DNA of 64,000 nucleotides from Robertkochia sediminum (GTDB lineage Bacteria > Bacteroidota > Bacteroidia > Flavobacteriales > Flavobacteriaceae): assembly GCF_016786255.1 (NCBI RefSeq), contig NZ_JADMKT010000077.1, positions 186,001 to 250,000 on the forward strand. The letters are read 5' to 3'. The position numbers were made by a program, and so were the translations under genes. Below are positions 1 to 8,436 of this stretch, one piece after another. Within the stretch, counting starts at the first letter, position 1. Every line of letters begins with the position of its first letter. The notes below the pieces were generated by a model. The model had not been told where the DNA came from. It saw only the letters and a program-made list of their open reading frames with translations, and did not search any database.

Positions 1-1
1 G

Positions 2-604
2 ATAATCTTCTTCGGAATAGGGACCCTGTTGTTTATATTTTATACCGAAATGCCTGAGAAATTATCGCCGGCTATTTCCAATAATGACTCCATATTTCCA
101 TGGTATATCGTGAGGGAGTTGCCTATCGGGATCTCGGGGCTATTGATCGCAGGGATCTTCTCTGCGGCCATGTCCAGTATAAGCAGTAGCCTGAATTCGG
201 TTTCTACGGCCTATTGCAACGATTTTCATATGCACTTTAAGCCTGAGATCAGTGATAAGAACCTGTTAAGAACGGCCAAGGTGGTGACCTTATTAACAGG
301 GGTGATCGGGATCGTATTTGCCCTGTGGATGGCCAATTCGAATATCAAATCGCTGTGGGATCAGTTCTATCGTTTCTTAGGATTGTTTACCGGCGGACTT
401 GGAGGAATGTTCCTTCTCGGAATGCTTACCAAAAGGGCTAATGGAACTGGTACCTTGATCGGACTCGCACTAAGTGCAGGATTAACCTGGTACGTTAGTG
501 CCTATACCGATATCAGCTTTTTGATGTATTCCTTTATCGGAGTGGTTTCCTGTTTTGTTTTCGGATATTTGTTTAGCCTGGTGTTCAGGTCGGCACAGGC
601 ATAA
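2..604 (+). CDS. Sodium:solute symporter (SSS family), C-terminal part
   Basis: Only the last ~200 residues are present; the reading frame is open from base 2, so the gene starts outside the window. The fragment is very hydrophobic with about five membrane segments and contains the SSS-family stretch GIFSAAMSSISSSLNS, which in this family lies by the sodium-binding helix. Family role: sodium-driven uptake of a sugar or other small solute across the inner membrane. The sulfatase, galK and galT that follow on the same strand suggest galactose or a galactoside as substrate; this is inference from context. Its stop lies ~40 bp before the sulfatase start. Confidence 0.88.
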   Translation: MIFFGIGTLLFIFYTEMPEKLSPAISNNDSIFPWYIVRELPIGISGLLIAGIFSAAMSSISSSLNSVSTAYCNDFHMHFKPEISDKNLLRTAKVVTLLTGVIGIVFALWMANSNIKSLWDQFYRFLGLFTGGLGGMFLLGMLTKRANGTGTLIGLALSAGLTWYVSAYTDISFLMYSFIGVVSCFVFGYLFSLVFRSAQA

Positions 605-647
605 GAGCGCACCGGGCATGAAGTATGGTTCAATTAAAAGTAGCATG

Positions 648-2060
648 ATGAAAAGTATAATACAGGTAGTTAGGTATGCCTTGGTATTGCTGGCTGTCTT
701 TGCCGTGAGTTGTAAAAAGGCCGGTGAAACTACGCCTCAGCAGCAACCCAATATCGTTTTTATCATTGCCGATGATCTGGGATGGGGGGATGTCGGGTAT
801 AACGGACAAGAAAAGATCAAAACCCCGAATATTGACCGCTTGGCCAAAGAGGGGATGATCTTTAACCAGATGTATGCGGGTAGCCCGGTTTGTGGCCCCA
901 GCAGGGCCAGTATCATGACCGGGGTGCATACGGGACACGGTACCGTAAGGGGGAACCCCAGATGGTCGTTGAGTGGTAAGCCCGTAGATTTCGATCCACA
1001 TGAAGAAACCCTCGGAGAGGTGCTTCAGAAAGCGGGGTATACCACTGCGGTCGTGGGCAAGTGGGGGTTAGCTGAAAACCTGGGAGCCACGGTTCCGATT
1101 AAACAGGGCTTTGATTACTTCTACGGGTTCAATCAGCACCTGCCCGCACATAACTACTATCCCGAGCAGATCTGGGAAAACGATTCCCTCTTCACCCTTC
1201 CGCAGAACAATACCATGGAAAAGAAAGGGGAGTATGTACAGGAGCTGTTTACCCAAAAGGCTATAGATTTTGTAGAACGCCAGCAGGATGATCCTTTCTT
1301 CCTGTACCTGGCCTTTACCACCCCGCATTTTGAGCTCACCATTCCCGATCATTACAAAGAACCTTATGACAGTTTGAACTGGCCGCTTAGGAAAATGATA
1401 CCCGGGCATTACCGCCATGATGAAAACGGACACGTAACCTACGCTGCCATGGTCTCCAAGATGGATGCCGATATCGGACGGTTGGTAGAAACTCTTAAAA
1501 ACAAAGGAGTTTACGAGAATACCCTGATCATCTTTACCAGTGACAACGGACATGAATACGATAATGTGCGTGATGAGTTCTTTAACAGTAACGGGCCCTT
1601 CCGCGGAATGAAAAGAGATTTGTACGAGGGCGGAATCCATATGCCTTTTGTAGCGGTTTGGCCGGGAAAGATAAACCCCGGTAGTGTTACCGAACACCAG
1701 GGTGCCTTTTGGGATCTCAAAGCCACCCTTGCCGAAGTTGCGGGCGCGGAAATCACACAGGAAACCGATGGGATCTCCTTTTTACCCACCCTTACAGGGG
1801 GTGCCGAACAGGCAAAACACGATTACCTGTACTGGGAGTTCAACGAGCACAGAGGGCCGGTGCAGGCATTGGCAAAACAAGAATGGAAGCTGGTACATTT
1901 TGTTGAAACCGGAACATTCGAATTGTACAACCTGGAACAGGACCCTTCAGAACAGGAGGATTTAGCCGGGCAATTCCCGGAACAACTACAGGCACTTAAA
2001 ACCCTGTTGGGTGGTGCGCGGACCGAGCATCCGGAGTTTCCGCTTTCAAGAAGGGAGTGA
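648..2060 (+). CDS. Lipoprotein sulfatase (arylsulfatase family)
   Basis: About 470 residues. I start it at the ATG at 648 (645 is equally possible); this gives a basic N-terminus, a hydrophobic core and a lipobox ending at Cys22 (AVSC), so it is probably a periplasmic or outer-membrane-anchored lipoprotein. The metal-binding start PNIVFIIADDLGWGD (residues ~34-48) and the sulfatase signature CGPSR (Cys82) are intact; that cysteine is normally converted to formylglycine for sulfate ester hydrolysis. A second metal/catalytic region, FTSDNGHE, is also visible. Neighbouring galK and galT suggest it removes sulfate from galactose-containing algal glycans, but substrate class cannot be read from sequence alone. 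An upstream in-frame start at 555 would overlap the transporter and is unlikely. Confidence 0.92.
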   Translation: MKSIIQVVRYALVLLAVFAVSCKKAGETTPQQQPNIVFIIADDLGWGDVGYNGQEKIKTPNIDRLAKEGMIFNQMYAGSPVCGPSRASIMTGVHTGHGTVRGNPRWSLSGKPVDFDPHEETLGEVLQKAGYTTAVVGKWGLAENLGATVPIKQGFDYFYGFNQHLPAHNYYPEQIWENDSLFTLPQNNTMEKKGEYVQELFTQKAIDFVERQQDDPFFLYLAFTTPHFELTIPDHYKEPYDSLNWPLRKMIPGHYRHDENGHVTYAAMVSKMDADIGRLVETLKNKGVYENTLIIFTSDNGHEYDNVRDEFFNSNGPFRGMKRDLYEGGIHMPFVAVWPGKINPGSVTEHQGAFWDLKATLAEVAGAEITQETDGISFLPTLTGGAEQAKHDYLYWEFNEHRGPVQALAKQEWKLVHFVETGTFELYNLEQDPSEQEDLAGQFPEQLQALKTLLGGARTEHPEFPLSRRE

Positions 2061-2116
2061 TCGCCTTATTGGATGAATCTTTCCACTTTTGACACCCTAA
2101 TCATCTGATGTGAATT

Positions 2117-3277
2117 ATGAAGAACAACCTATTGGATAAGGTCGGGAAGCATTTCTCGGCAACTTTTAATGCAACCCCGCAATTGGTGTTCTCCCCGGGA
2201 AGGATCAACCTCATTGGGGAACACGTAGATTATAACGATGGTTTTGTATTTCCTGCTGCTATAGACAAGGGGATCGCCGTTGCCATAAAGGAATCAGGTA
2301 CCCCTGAAAGCGGTATCTGTACCGCCATCGCCCTGGACCTGTGGGAAATTTTCGAGTTTGAACTGGTTAACCTTGCACCGCTTAAGGATGGTGGTTGGCG
2401 TAATTTCGTCATCGGCGTCGTTGCAGAAGTGATCAAGGCGGGGGGTGAACTCCAACCCTTTAATATCGTCTTTAGCGGCAATGTCCCTTCGGGTTCCGGA
2501 CTGTCTTCTTCTGCTGCCCTCGAAAATGGTATTGTATATAGTCTGAATGCCTTATTTGACCTGGGGTTGACCCGGGGGCAGATGATCATGATATCCCAAA
2601 AGGCCGAGCATCTGTACGTAGGTGTGCAATGCGGGATCATGGACCAATACGCCAGTATGTTCGGAGAGGAAGACCATTTTTTACTCCTGGATTGCCGGAG
2701 CCTGGAATCTAAAAAATTCCACATCGACCTCTCCGGGTATACTCTTGTACTTTTAAATACGAATGTAAAGCACAACCTGTCGGACAGTACCTATAACAAA
2801 CGCAGAGCCTTATGCGAGAAAGTCGCCGGTTTGTTGGGTAAATCCAGTCTTCGCGAGGTTACTGAAAACGAATTAAAAGGGCTGAGGGATAAAGAACTCT
2901 CGGAAGACGAATACCAAAAAGTACTGTATGTGGTCCAGGAGATCGCGCGTACGGTCAAGGCGGGCGCAGTCATCGAACAAGGGGATGTAGAAGCCCTGGG
3001 AAATTTGCTTTTTGAAACCCATAGCGGACTTTCAAAACAGTACGAGGTGAGCTGCGAAGAACTGGACTCTCTGGTAGCCCTGGCAGTAAATACCCCATAC
3101 GTGATTGGAGCCCGGATGATGGGAGGCGGATTTGGAGGCTGTACCATCAATATCGTGCAGGAAGCCCATGCTGAAGATTTTATTGCGGCTGCAAGAAGAT
3201 CCTATGTGCAACAATTCGGCTTCGAATGCACGCCGATTCATATTAAACTTTCCAAAGGAACACACTTGATCAAATAG
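2117..3277 (+). CDS. galK: Galactokinase
   Basis: 386 residues, normal length for the family. It phosphorylates galactose to galactose-1-phosphate with ATP (Leloir pathway, cytoplasm). The galactokinase signature GRINLIGEHVDYNDG lies near residue 30. The GHMP ATP-binding loop SGNVPSGSGLSSSAALENG lies near residue 120, and the C-terminal GHMP motif MMGGGFGGCTINIV near residue 335. The stop is two bases before the galT start, so the two are co-transcribed, probably together with the upstream sulfatase and transporter. Confidence 0.97.
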   Translation: MKNNLLDKVGKHFSATFNATPQLVFSPGRINLIGEHVDYNDGFVFPAAIDKGIAVAIKESGTPESGICTAIALDLWEIFEFELVNLAPLKDGGWRNFVIGVVAEVIKAGGELQPFNIVFSGNVPSGSGLSSSAALENGIVYSLNALFDLGLTRGQMIMISQKAEHLYVGVQCGIMDQYASMFGEEDHFLLLDCRSLESKKFHIDLSGYTLVLLNTNVKHNLSDSTYNKRRALCEKVAGLLGKSSLREVTENELKGLRDKELSEDEYQKVLYVVQEIARTVKAGAVIEQGDVEALGNLLFETHSGLSKQYEVSCEELDSLVALAVNTPYVIGARMMGGGFGGCTINIVQEAHAEDFIAAARRSYVQQFGFECTPIHIKLSKGTHLIK

Positions 3278-3279
3278 CC

Positions 3280-4293
3280 ATGAACCTACAGGACTATTCA
3301 CATAAGCGTTATAACATACTCACCGGAGAATGGGTACTGGTGTCACCGCACAGGGCTAAACGCCCATGGCAGGGGCAGGAGGAGGCCGTGGTCAGGGAAA
3401 AAAGACCTCAGCACGATCCGAATTGCTATCTGTGTGCAGGTAATACCCGTATCAATGGAGAGAAGAATCCGGAGTATACAGATGTCTTTGTTTTTCAAAA
3501 TGATTTTGCCGCCCTCCAGGATACTTCACCAACATTTAGTGAGCATCGTGGTTTGCTAAGGGCAGAAAGTGAACAAGGGATCTGCCGGGTGGTCTGTTTT
3601 AGTCCGGATCACTCCAAAAGCCTTGCCGATATGACCCCGGAGGAGATCGTTAAGGTGGTGAAGGTATGGAAGCGGGAATACCATGACCTGGGAATCCGGG
3701 ACGGGATCAATTACGTTCAGATCTTTGAGAATAAAGGCGCGGTGATGGGATGTAGTAATCCGCACCCACACGGACAGATTTGGAGCCAGAGCTCCCTGCC
3801 CAACGAGGTGTTGAAAAAAGACAACAGGCAAGCACAATATTACCGGGAACACCAAAGGTCACTACTGGGGGACTATATTCAGCAGGAACTAGAACTTGGC
3901 GAGCGTATCCTCTTTGAAAATGAGCACTTCGCAGCCCTGGTGCCGTTTTGGGCGATCTGGCCTTTTGAGACCATGATCGTTCCTAAAAAGCATCTTGTTC
4001 ACCTCGGGGCATTGAATGACGCCCAGGAGGCTCAATTAGCAGAAGCGATCTCGGTGATCACCAAGGTATACGACAAGATATTCGACACCTCCTTTCCGTA
4101 TTCTTCAGGAATACATCAGGCCCCGACCAATGGAGAAGAAAATGCCCATTGGCATATGCATATGAGTTTTTTTCCGCCCCTGCTCAGAAGCGCCACCGTA
4201 AAGAAATTCATGGTGGGCTATGAAATGTTCGGATCGCCCCAGAGGGATATTACCCCTGAGCAGGCCGTAAAATTGATGAGGTCATTACTCTAA
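3280..4293 (+). CDS. galT: Galactose-1-phosphate uridylyltransferase
   Basis: 337 residues. It exchanges UDP between UDP-glucose and galactose-1-phosphate, the second Leloir step. The catalytic histidine triad is visible in SNPHPHGQIW (about residue 165). Zinc-site cysteines occur in CYLCAGN (about residue 50). A second His cluster, HWHMHMSFFPP, lies near residue 285. It is tightly coupled to galK with a 2-bp gap. No epimerase (galE) is present in the window. A ~108-bp spacer separates it from the convergent oxidoreductase gene. Confidence 0.97.
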   Translation: MNLQDYSHKRYNILTGEWVLVSPHRAKRPWQGQEEAVVREKRPQHDPNCYLCAGNTRINGEKNPEYTDVFVFQNDFAALQDTSPTFSEHRGLLRAESEQGICRVVCFSPDHSKSLADMTPEEIVKVVKVWKREYHDLGIRDGINYVQIFENKGAVMGCSNPHPHGQIWSQSSLPNEVLKKDNRQAQYYREHQRSLLGDYIQQELELGERILFENEHFAALVPFWAIWPFETMIVPKKHLVHLGALNDAQEAQLAEAISVITKVYDKIFDTSFPYSSGIHQAPTNGEENAHWHMHMSFFPPLLRSATVKKFMVGYEMFGSPQRDITPEQAVKLMRSLL

Positions 4294-4401
4294 GGGAATA
4301 AGAATGATTGAAATTCAATGATGTCAATCATGAACCTAAATGAAGGGCTATTTTTTTTGCGGTTGCATGGGGTTATGAGCATCCTGGTTGTCATCTAACA
4401 G

Positions 4402-5640
4402 CTATAGATTTTCAATGAGTCCTAAAGCTGCACGTTCTCCGGAGATCATGGCTGCATTCAGGGAGCCGTTGAGCAGGTAATCCCCGGCCAGGAATACACG
4501 TGATTTAAGTTTGGTTTCAGAAGGTAACAGTTCATATTGCATAGCATGCGGCTTGGGCAAGGCATAGGCAATAGGGTAGTGCTTTAAAAAACGTTCGGTT
4601 TTGATGTTACAATGATCCTGAAGCTCTTTCTTTATACGGACGATCAATTCTTTTTGATCGAGGCTGTGATCTTTTACAACGGTAACCGATAGCAAATCCC
4701 CGTCTCCTTTTGACCTTGATGGCAAACTGGTGTGATAGCAGATGTTATTGATCAGTGCATCCTTATCGGGGATCAGTCCAATGAGCGGCTTATCGATAAC
4801 GCGTCCGCTGGTTTCAAAATAAAGCGTATCACAAGATACCCAGTTATTGTCCTGGTTGTTTAAATTCGGAACAAGCGCGCTGGCCTCTGTAGCGATAATG
4901 GTATGATCTGTCTTCAGAATGGTGCCGTCTTCCAAATAGATCTGATCATCTTCTACCGATCTCACCTTGGTATTGAAATGAAAGGTGGTGTGCCTCAGCT
5001 TCGCCTGTAATTGTTTTGGGATAGCTTCCATTCCTGCTTTCGGTAAGGCTGCAAATCCCTCTCCGAACATTTTATACACGAATTCGAACATCCTGCTCGA
5101 GGTGTTCAGTTCAGACTCCAAAAAGATCCCTCCGAAAAACGGACGGAAGAACATGTCGATCATTTCGCCCGAGAAACCAAGGTCTTTAAGATATTGAAGT
5201 GTGGTTTTCTCCGGAGCTTTAAAGACCTCCTCGATGGAGGTACTTTTAAGCCTGTTATTGAGTTCAAGCACCTTTACCTTGTCTGTGACCGAACCTATTC
5301 CTGAGAAAAGGGTAGGAAGTAATAAAGAAAGGTTTCTTAATGGATCTCCTATGGTTTTCTGTTTGCCCTGATGGAAGATCGTTGCTCCCGGCAGAAAATG
5401 CTGTAATTCCAGCGCTTTAAGGTCCAAATATTCTTTTGCAGTAGGGTAGGCAGTAAGCAGTACCTGGAATCCATGATCCAGCTGATATCCTTCTGCTATA
5501 TCCGTTTTAACCCTTCCACCAACGCGATCGGATCCTTCAATGATAACGGGATGAAATCCGTTGCGTTCAAGTACTACCGCAGCGGTGAGTCCGCTGATCC
5601 CGGCACCAACTATATATATTTTACGCTCTTTTTTATCCAT
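4402..5640 (-). CDS. FAD-dependent amine oxidase/desaturase-type oxidoreductase
   Basis: 412 residues. The N-terminus has a dinucleotide-binding fold, KIYIVGAGISGLTAA, followed by the E-x-x-x-R-x-GGR motif (EGSDRVGGRVKTD) typical of flavin amine oxidases, protoporphyrinogen oxidases and phytoene-desaturase-like enzymes. The C-terminus ends with the second FAD contact, VFLAGDYLLNGSLNAAMISG. There is no signal peptide, so it is cytoplasmic or membrane-peripheral. It stands alone, convergent to galT, and context gives no substrate. Family membership is secure; the specific reaction is unknown. Confidence 0.85.
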   Translation of the reverse strand: MDKKERKIYIVGAGISGLTAAVVLERNGFHPVIIEGSDRVGGRVKTDIAEGYQLDHGFQVLLTAYPTAKEYLDLKALELQHFLPGATIFHQGKQKTIGDPLRNLSLLLPTLFSGIGSVTDKVKVLELNNRLKSTSIEEVFKAPEKTTLQYLKDLGFSGEMIDMFFRPFFGGIFLESELNTSSRMFEFVYKMFGEGFAALPKAGMEAIPKQLQAKLRHTTFHFNTKVRSVEDDQIYLEDGTILKTDHTIIATEASALVPNLNNQDNNWVSCDTLYFETSGRVIDKPLIGLIPDKDALINNICYHTSLPSRSKGDGDLLSVTVVKDHSLDQKELIVRIKKELQDHCNIKTERFLKHYPIAYALPKPHAMQYELLPSETKLKSRVFLAGDYLLNGSLNAAMISGERAALGLIENL

Positions 5641-5739
5641 AATTTTTTATCCTACCATGGAGCTCTTTATTCTATGAGTTTAGAAAGTTACATTTTAACG
5701 CCCTAATTGAACTCATTATATGGAAAGTCACCATCTAGG

Positions 5740-6048
5740 TTATCGTTTACTGATCTTATTACCCGTGATCGCTTTTTGTCTGGTACATTTAAAGCGCTTG
5801 ATTTCTTGGCTTCTTTTTTTTACATGTTTACTACTTACCCCACTATTTACGCGTTTTCTCCATAGCTTAAAACTCGATTCCTTCAGTTGGCCTCTCATGA
5901 TCTTGATGACTTCCTTTTCGGGTAATCCAAATTGGAATTCAATCGCCTCGAACGGGGTTCTGTCTTCCCAGGCCATTTCTATGATCCGGTCTAATTCCCG
6001 TTCTGAAAATTCCTGCTCTGCTATGATCTCTGTACTATTTTTTCCCAT
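5740..6048 (-). CDS. DUF2805 / TIGR03643 family protein
   Basis: 102 residues. The N-terminal ~65 residues have the compact HTH-like pattern of the family: ELDRIIEMAWEDRTPFEAI followed by FGLPEKEVIKIMR. A very basic tail follows (many Lys/Arg after residue 65). The function of the family is not established; the helix pattern and charge suggest nucleic-acid binding. Its start overlaps the end of the upstream DUF2452 gene by 28 bp, so the two are probably co-translated. Confidence 0.8.
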   Translation of the reverse strand: MGKNSTEIIAEQEFSERELDRIIEMAWEDRTPFEAIEFQFGLPEKEVIKIMRGQLKESSFKLWRKRVNSGVSSKHVKKRSQEIKRFKCTRQKAITGNKISKR

Positions 6049-6434
6049 ATATGATCTGTGTTTAATCGAAAACTGCCTAAAAATTTAAATGAACACTCTT
6101 CCGGTGCGATGATCGAAAGAAATGTTTTGTTCCGGTCTTTTTTATACAGGTGATATACTTCTCCGAGGTTGGGTTCAAATGCGAATTCAGCATTGTAAAT
6201 GAGCTTGTTGTATTCAAATTCCTCTATTAGCGCTTCATACGCTAATCTGATCTCCCGGTAACGGGCATTTACCTTATGGTTCAGTTTGTTGATGCTACGG
6301 TTTTTCCACTCGCTTGTATCTGTTGTTCTAATCGCCGGAGCACCCACATTTGTGGCATATGGTTTTAGCGCTGCATCGTATCGGTTAGTATCGGTATTGA
6401 ACACCACCTGATCAGGCTTCTTTCGATCTTCCAT
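6021..6434 (-). CDS. DUF2452 family protein
   Basis: 137 residues, soluble, no signal peptide. The N-terminal part (KPDQVVFNTDTNRYDAALKPY) and the aromatic C-terminal part around YHLYKKDRNKTFLSIIAP match what I know of the uncharacterised DUF2452 family, common in Flavobacteriia. It lies in a short operon with the 54-residue protein upstream and the DUF2805 protein downstream; the genes overlap or nearly touch. No function can be assigned. Confidence 0.8.
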   Translation of the reverse strand: MEDRKKPDQVVFNTDTNRYDAALKPYATNVGAPAIRTTDTSEWKNRSINKLNHKVNARYREIRLAYEALIEEFEYNKLIYNAEFAFEPNLGEVYHLYKKDRNKTFLSIIAPEECSFKFLGSFRLNTDHIWEKIVQRS

Positions 6435-6440
6435 TTTGAT

Positions 6441-6605
6441 TTAGGCTAACTTTTCCAGTTTCTTCATGATCTCTTCAGCTTCGTAGGTCTTTTGGTCACT
6501 GAGCTTCCTGTCGCTGGTTGATAGGCGGTGTGCGTCTTTCATAAGTTTTTGGTACTGTTCATAGAGCTTTTCTTTCTCCGTTTTCTTTTTAAATAATCCG
6601 AACAT
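6441..6605 (-). CDS. Small Lacal_2735-type protein
   Basis: 54 residues. The protein begins MFGLFKKKTEKEKLYEQYQK and is almost wholly charged helix, probably a short coiled coil. It matches the small Lacal_2735-type family seen in Flavobacteriaceae, of unknown function. It is only 6 bp upstream of the DUF2452 gene and heads this three-gene minus-strand operon. The ~240 bp before it (to 6848) hold the divergent promoters of this operon and of the helicase gene. Confidence 0.78.
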   Translation of the reverse strand: MFGLFKKKTEKEKLYEQYQKLMKDAHRLSTSDRKLSDQKTYEAEEIMKKLEKLA

Positions 6606-6848
6606 GTTCAAAGGTTTTTGATAAAAAGTTATGACTTAAAACTACATAATGTTTAAAGAAATAAGTAATTAATTAAACAAATTATAACATATCACAGCAT
6701 TTCTGCAGAGGGTATTACCCTCAATATTTTGGTAATTGAATGATTATGAGTCTTTTGAACAGTCGTTTGTTTCAGGTCTTCAGGAAAAGCGTACCTTTAC
6801 GCCCAATCGTTGGTGAGGTTTACACAGCATCCAACACAATTTTTATTT

Positions 6849-8246
6849 ATGTCATTTACTTCCCTGGGCTTGTCTGAAGCCCTGCTTAAGGCGATTCGCC
6901 AACAAGGATATACCCAACCCACACCCATACAGGAAAAAGCCATCCCCCGCATTTTAGAAGGGAAGGATGTACTGGCTTCTGCCCAAACCGGAACCGGAAA
7001 AACCGCGGGGTTTACTTTACCGGTTTTACAGCGACTTTCTGAATCGGCTACCCATAATAAACATCGCCCTATCAGGGCACTGGTGCTTACCCCTACACGT
7101 GAACTGGCAGCACAGGTAGAGGCGAGTATTCAACAATACGGAGCTTTTCTGCCGTTAAGGTCCATGGTGATCTTTGGGGGTGTGAAACAGCACGGTCAGG
7201 TTCATGAGTTAAAGAAGGGAGTCGATATCCTTATTGCTACTCCCGGCCGATTACTGGATCTTGAGCAGCAAGGGCTCTTGTCACTAAGACAGGTGGAAAT
7301 ACTCATACTTGATGAGGCCGACCGTATGCTGGATATGGGCTTTTTAAGAGATATCAAAAAGGTACTCGCCCTCTTACCCAAAAAGCGTCAAAACCTCTTG
7401 TTCTCGGCTACTTTTTCTCCCGATATCAAGCAGTTGGCTCAGGGATTTATGCATCACCCGGTATTGGTGGAGGCTACCCCTGAGAATACTACCGTAGAGG
7501 TGATCGAACAGAACGTATTTCTCGTTGAGAAACGCGCGAAACCCACCTTTCTGATCAAAAAGATCAAGGAGGAGCACTGGGAGCAGGCCCTGGTATTTAC
7601 AAGAACCAAGCACGGGGCCAATAAGCTGTGTAAAAAACTCGTGAATCAGGGGATCATGGCAGCACCGATACACGGAAATAAAAGTCAGGCAGCACGAACC
7701 AAAGCCTTAGCCGATTTTAAATCGGGAGCCATCAGCGTGCTGGTCGCTACAGACATTGCTGCCCGCGGACTCGACATTCCGCTTTTACCTCATGTGGTGA
7801 ATTTTGAGCTGCCAAACGTTCCTGAAGACTATGTGCATCGCATAGGTCGTACCGGTAGGGCAGGAGCTTCAGGTGAGGCTATTTCCCTGGTAGATGGGGA
7901 AGAAGTGAAATTATTAAAGGCCATTGAAAAGTTCACCTCCCAGCGTATCCCGGCCACCCGTGTTGAGATCGATCCCAAGGAGTTTCCTGAACCTTCAACA
8001 GAAAGGTCCTCCGGACGTTCTTCGTCCTCCCGGTCCCGAAGCAGTAAACCGTCGACGGGGAGAAGGAAAAAGAATGCATCGTCAGCTTCACGTTCCCGAA
8101 GTGGGAACCAGCCTTCATTTGAAGAGGCGAAACCAAAACGATCGTCATCTTCCGGTGGTTCGCGAAATGGGAATGCTTCCTCATCACAAGGAGGAAAACG
8201 CTCTTCCGGAAAAAAACGCTGGTACGGGAAGGGGAAAAAGCAGTAG
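6849..8246 (+). CDS. rhlE: DEAD-box RNA helicase, RhlE type
   Basis: 465 residues from the ATG at 6849, chosen because the canonical Q-motif region ([14 protein letters not shown]...[11 protein letters not shown]) begins at once; a longer frame from 6810 adds nothing recognisable. Motif I AQTGTGKT, motif II DEAD ([14 protein letters not shown]), motif III SAT and motif [12 protein letters not shown] are intact. It is an ATP-dependent RNA unwinding enzyme for ribosome assembly or RNA turnover. After residue ~375 comes a low-complexity Ser/Arg/Lys-rich tail typical of RhlE proteins and likely RNA-binding. The stop codon sits inside the first unit of the AG-rich repeat that follows. Confidence 0.95.
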   Translation: MSFTSLGLSEALLKAIRQQGYTQPTPIQEKAIPRILEGKDVLASAQTGTGKTAGFTLPVLQRLSESATHNKHRPIRALVLTPTRELAAQVEASIQQYGAFLPLRSMVIFGGVKQHGQVHELKKGVDILIATPGRLLDLEQQGLLSLRQVEILILDEADRMLDMGFLRDIKKVLALLPKKRQNLLFSATFSPDIKQLAQGFMHHPVLVEATPENTTVEVIEQNVFLVEKRAKPTFLIKKIKEEHWEQALVFTRTKHGANKLCKKLVNQGIMAAPIHGNKSQAARTKALADFKSGAISVLVATDIAARGLDIPLLPHVVNFELPNVPEDYVHRIGRTGRAGASGEAISLVDGEEVKLLKAIEKFTSQRIPATRVEIDPKEFPEPSTERSSGRSSSSRSRSSKPSTGRRKKNASSASRSRSGNQPSFEEAKPKRSSSSGGSRNGNASSSQGGKRSSGKKRWYGKGKKQ

Positions 8247-8350
8247 GCAGGAAGCAGGAAGCAGTAAGTAGTAGGCAGAAAGCAGGATGTAGTAAGCATA
8301 AAGCTACAGGCGGTATTCGGTAGTTTCGGTAGGAAGAAAGCAGGAGGAAG
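8237..8350 (+). repeat. Degenerate AG-rich short-unit repeat
   Basis: About 110 bp of imperfect tandem units based on AAGCAG / GTAGGCAG / GAAGCAGG / GTAGTAAG, beginning inside the last codons of the helicase gene and running into the spacer before the Asp-box protein. Strand composition is strongly purine-skewed. It is not coding. It may be slippage-derived sequence; no regulatory role is visible. Confidence 0.7.
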
Positions 8351-8436
8351 GGACACTATTCAAGCCCTTTCACGCTGTAAGAATAAGACTATTTTCTTTA
8401 TATTCATCATCTCATAATATAAAGAAGATCTCTACT

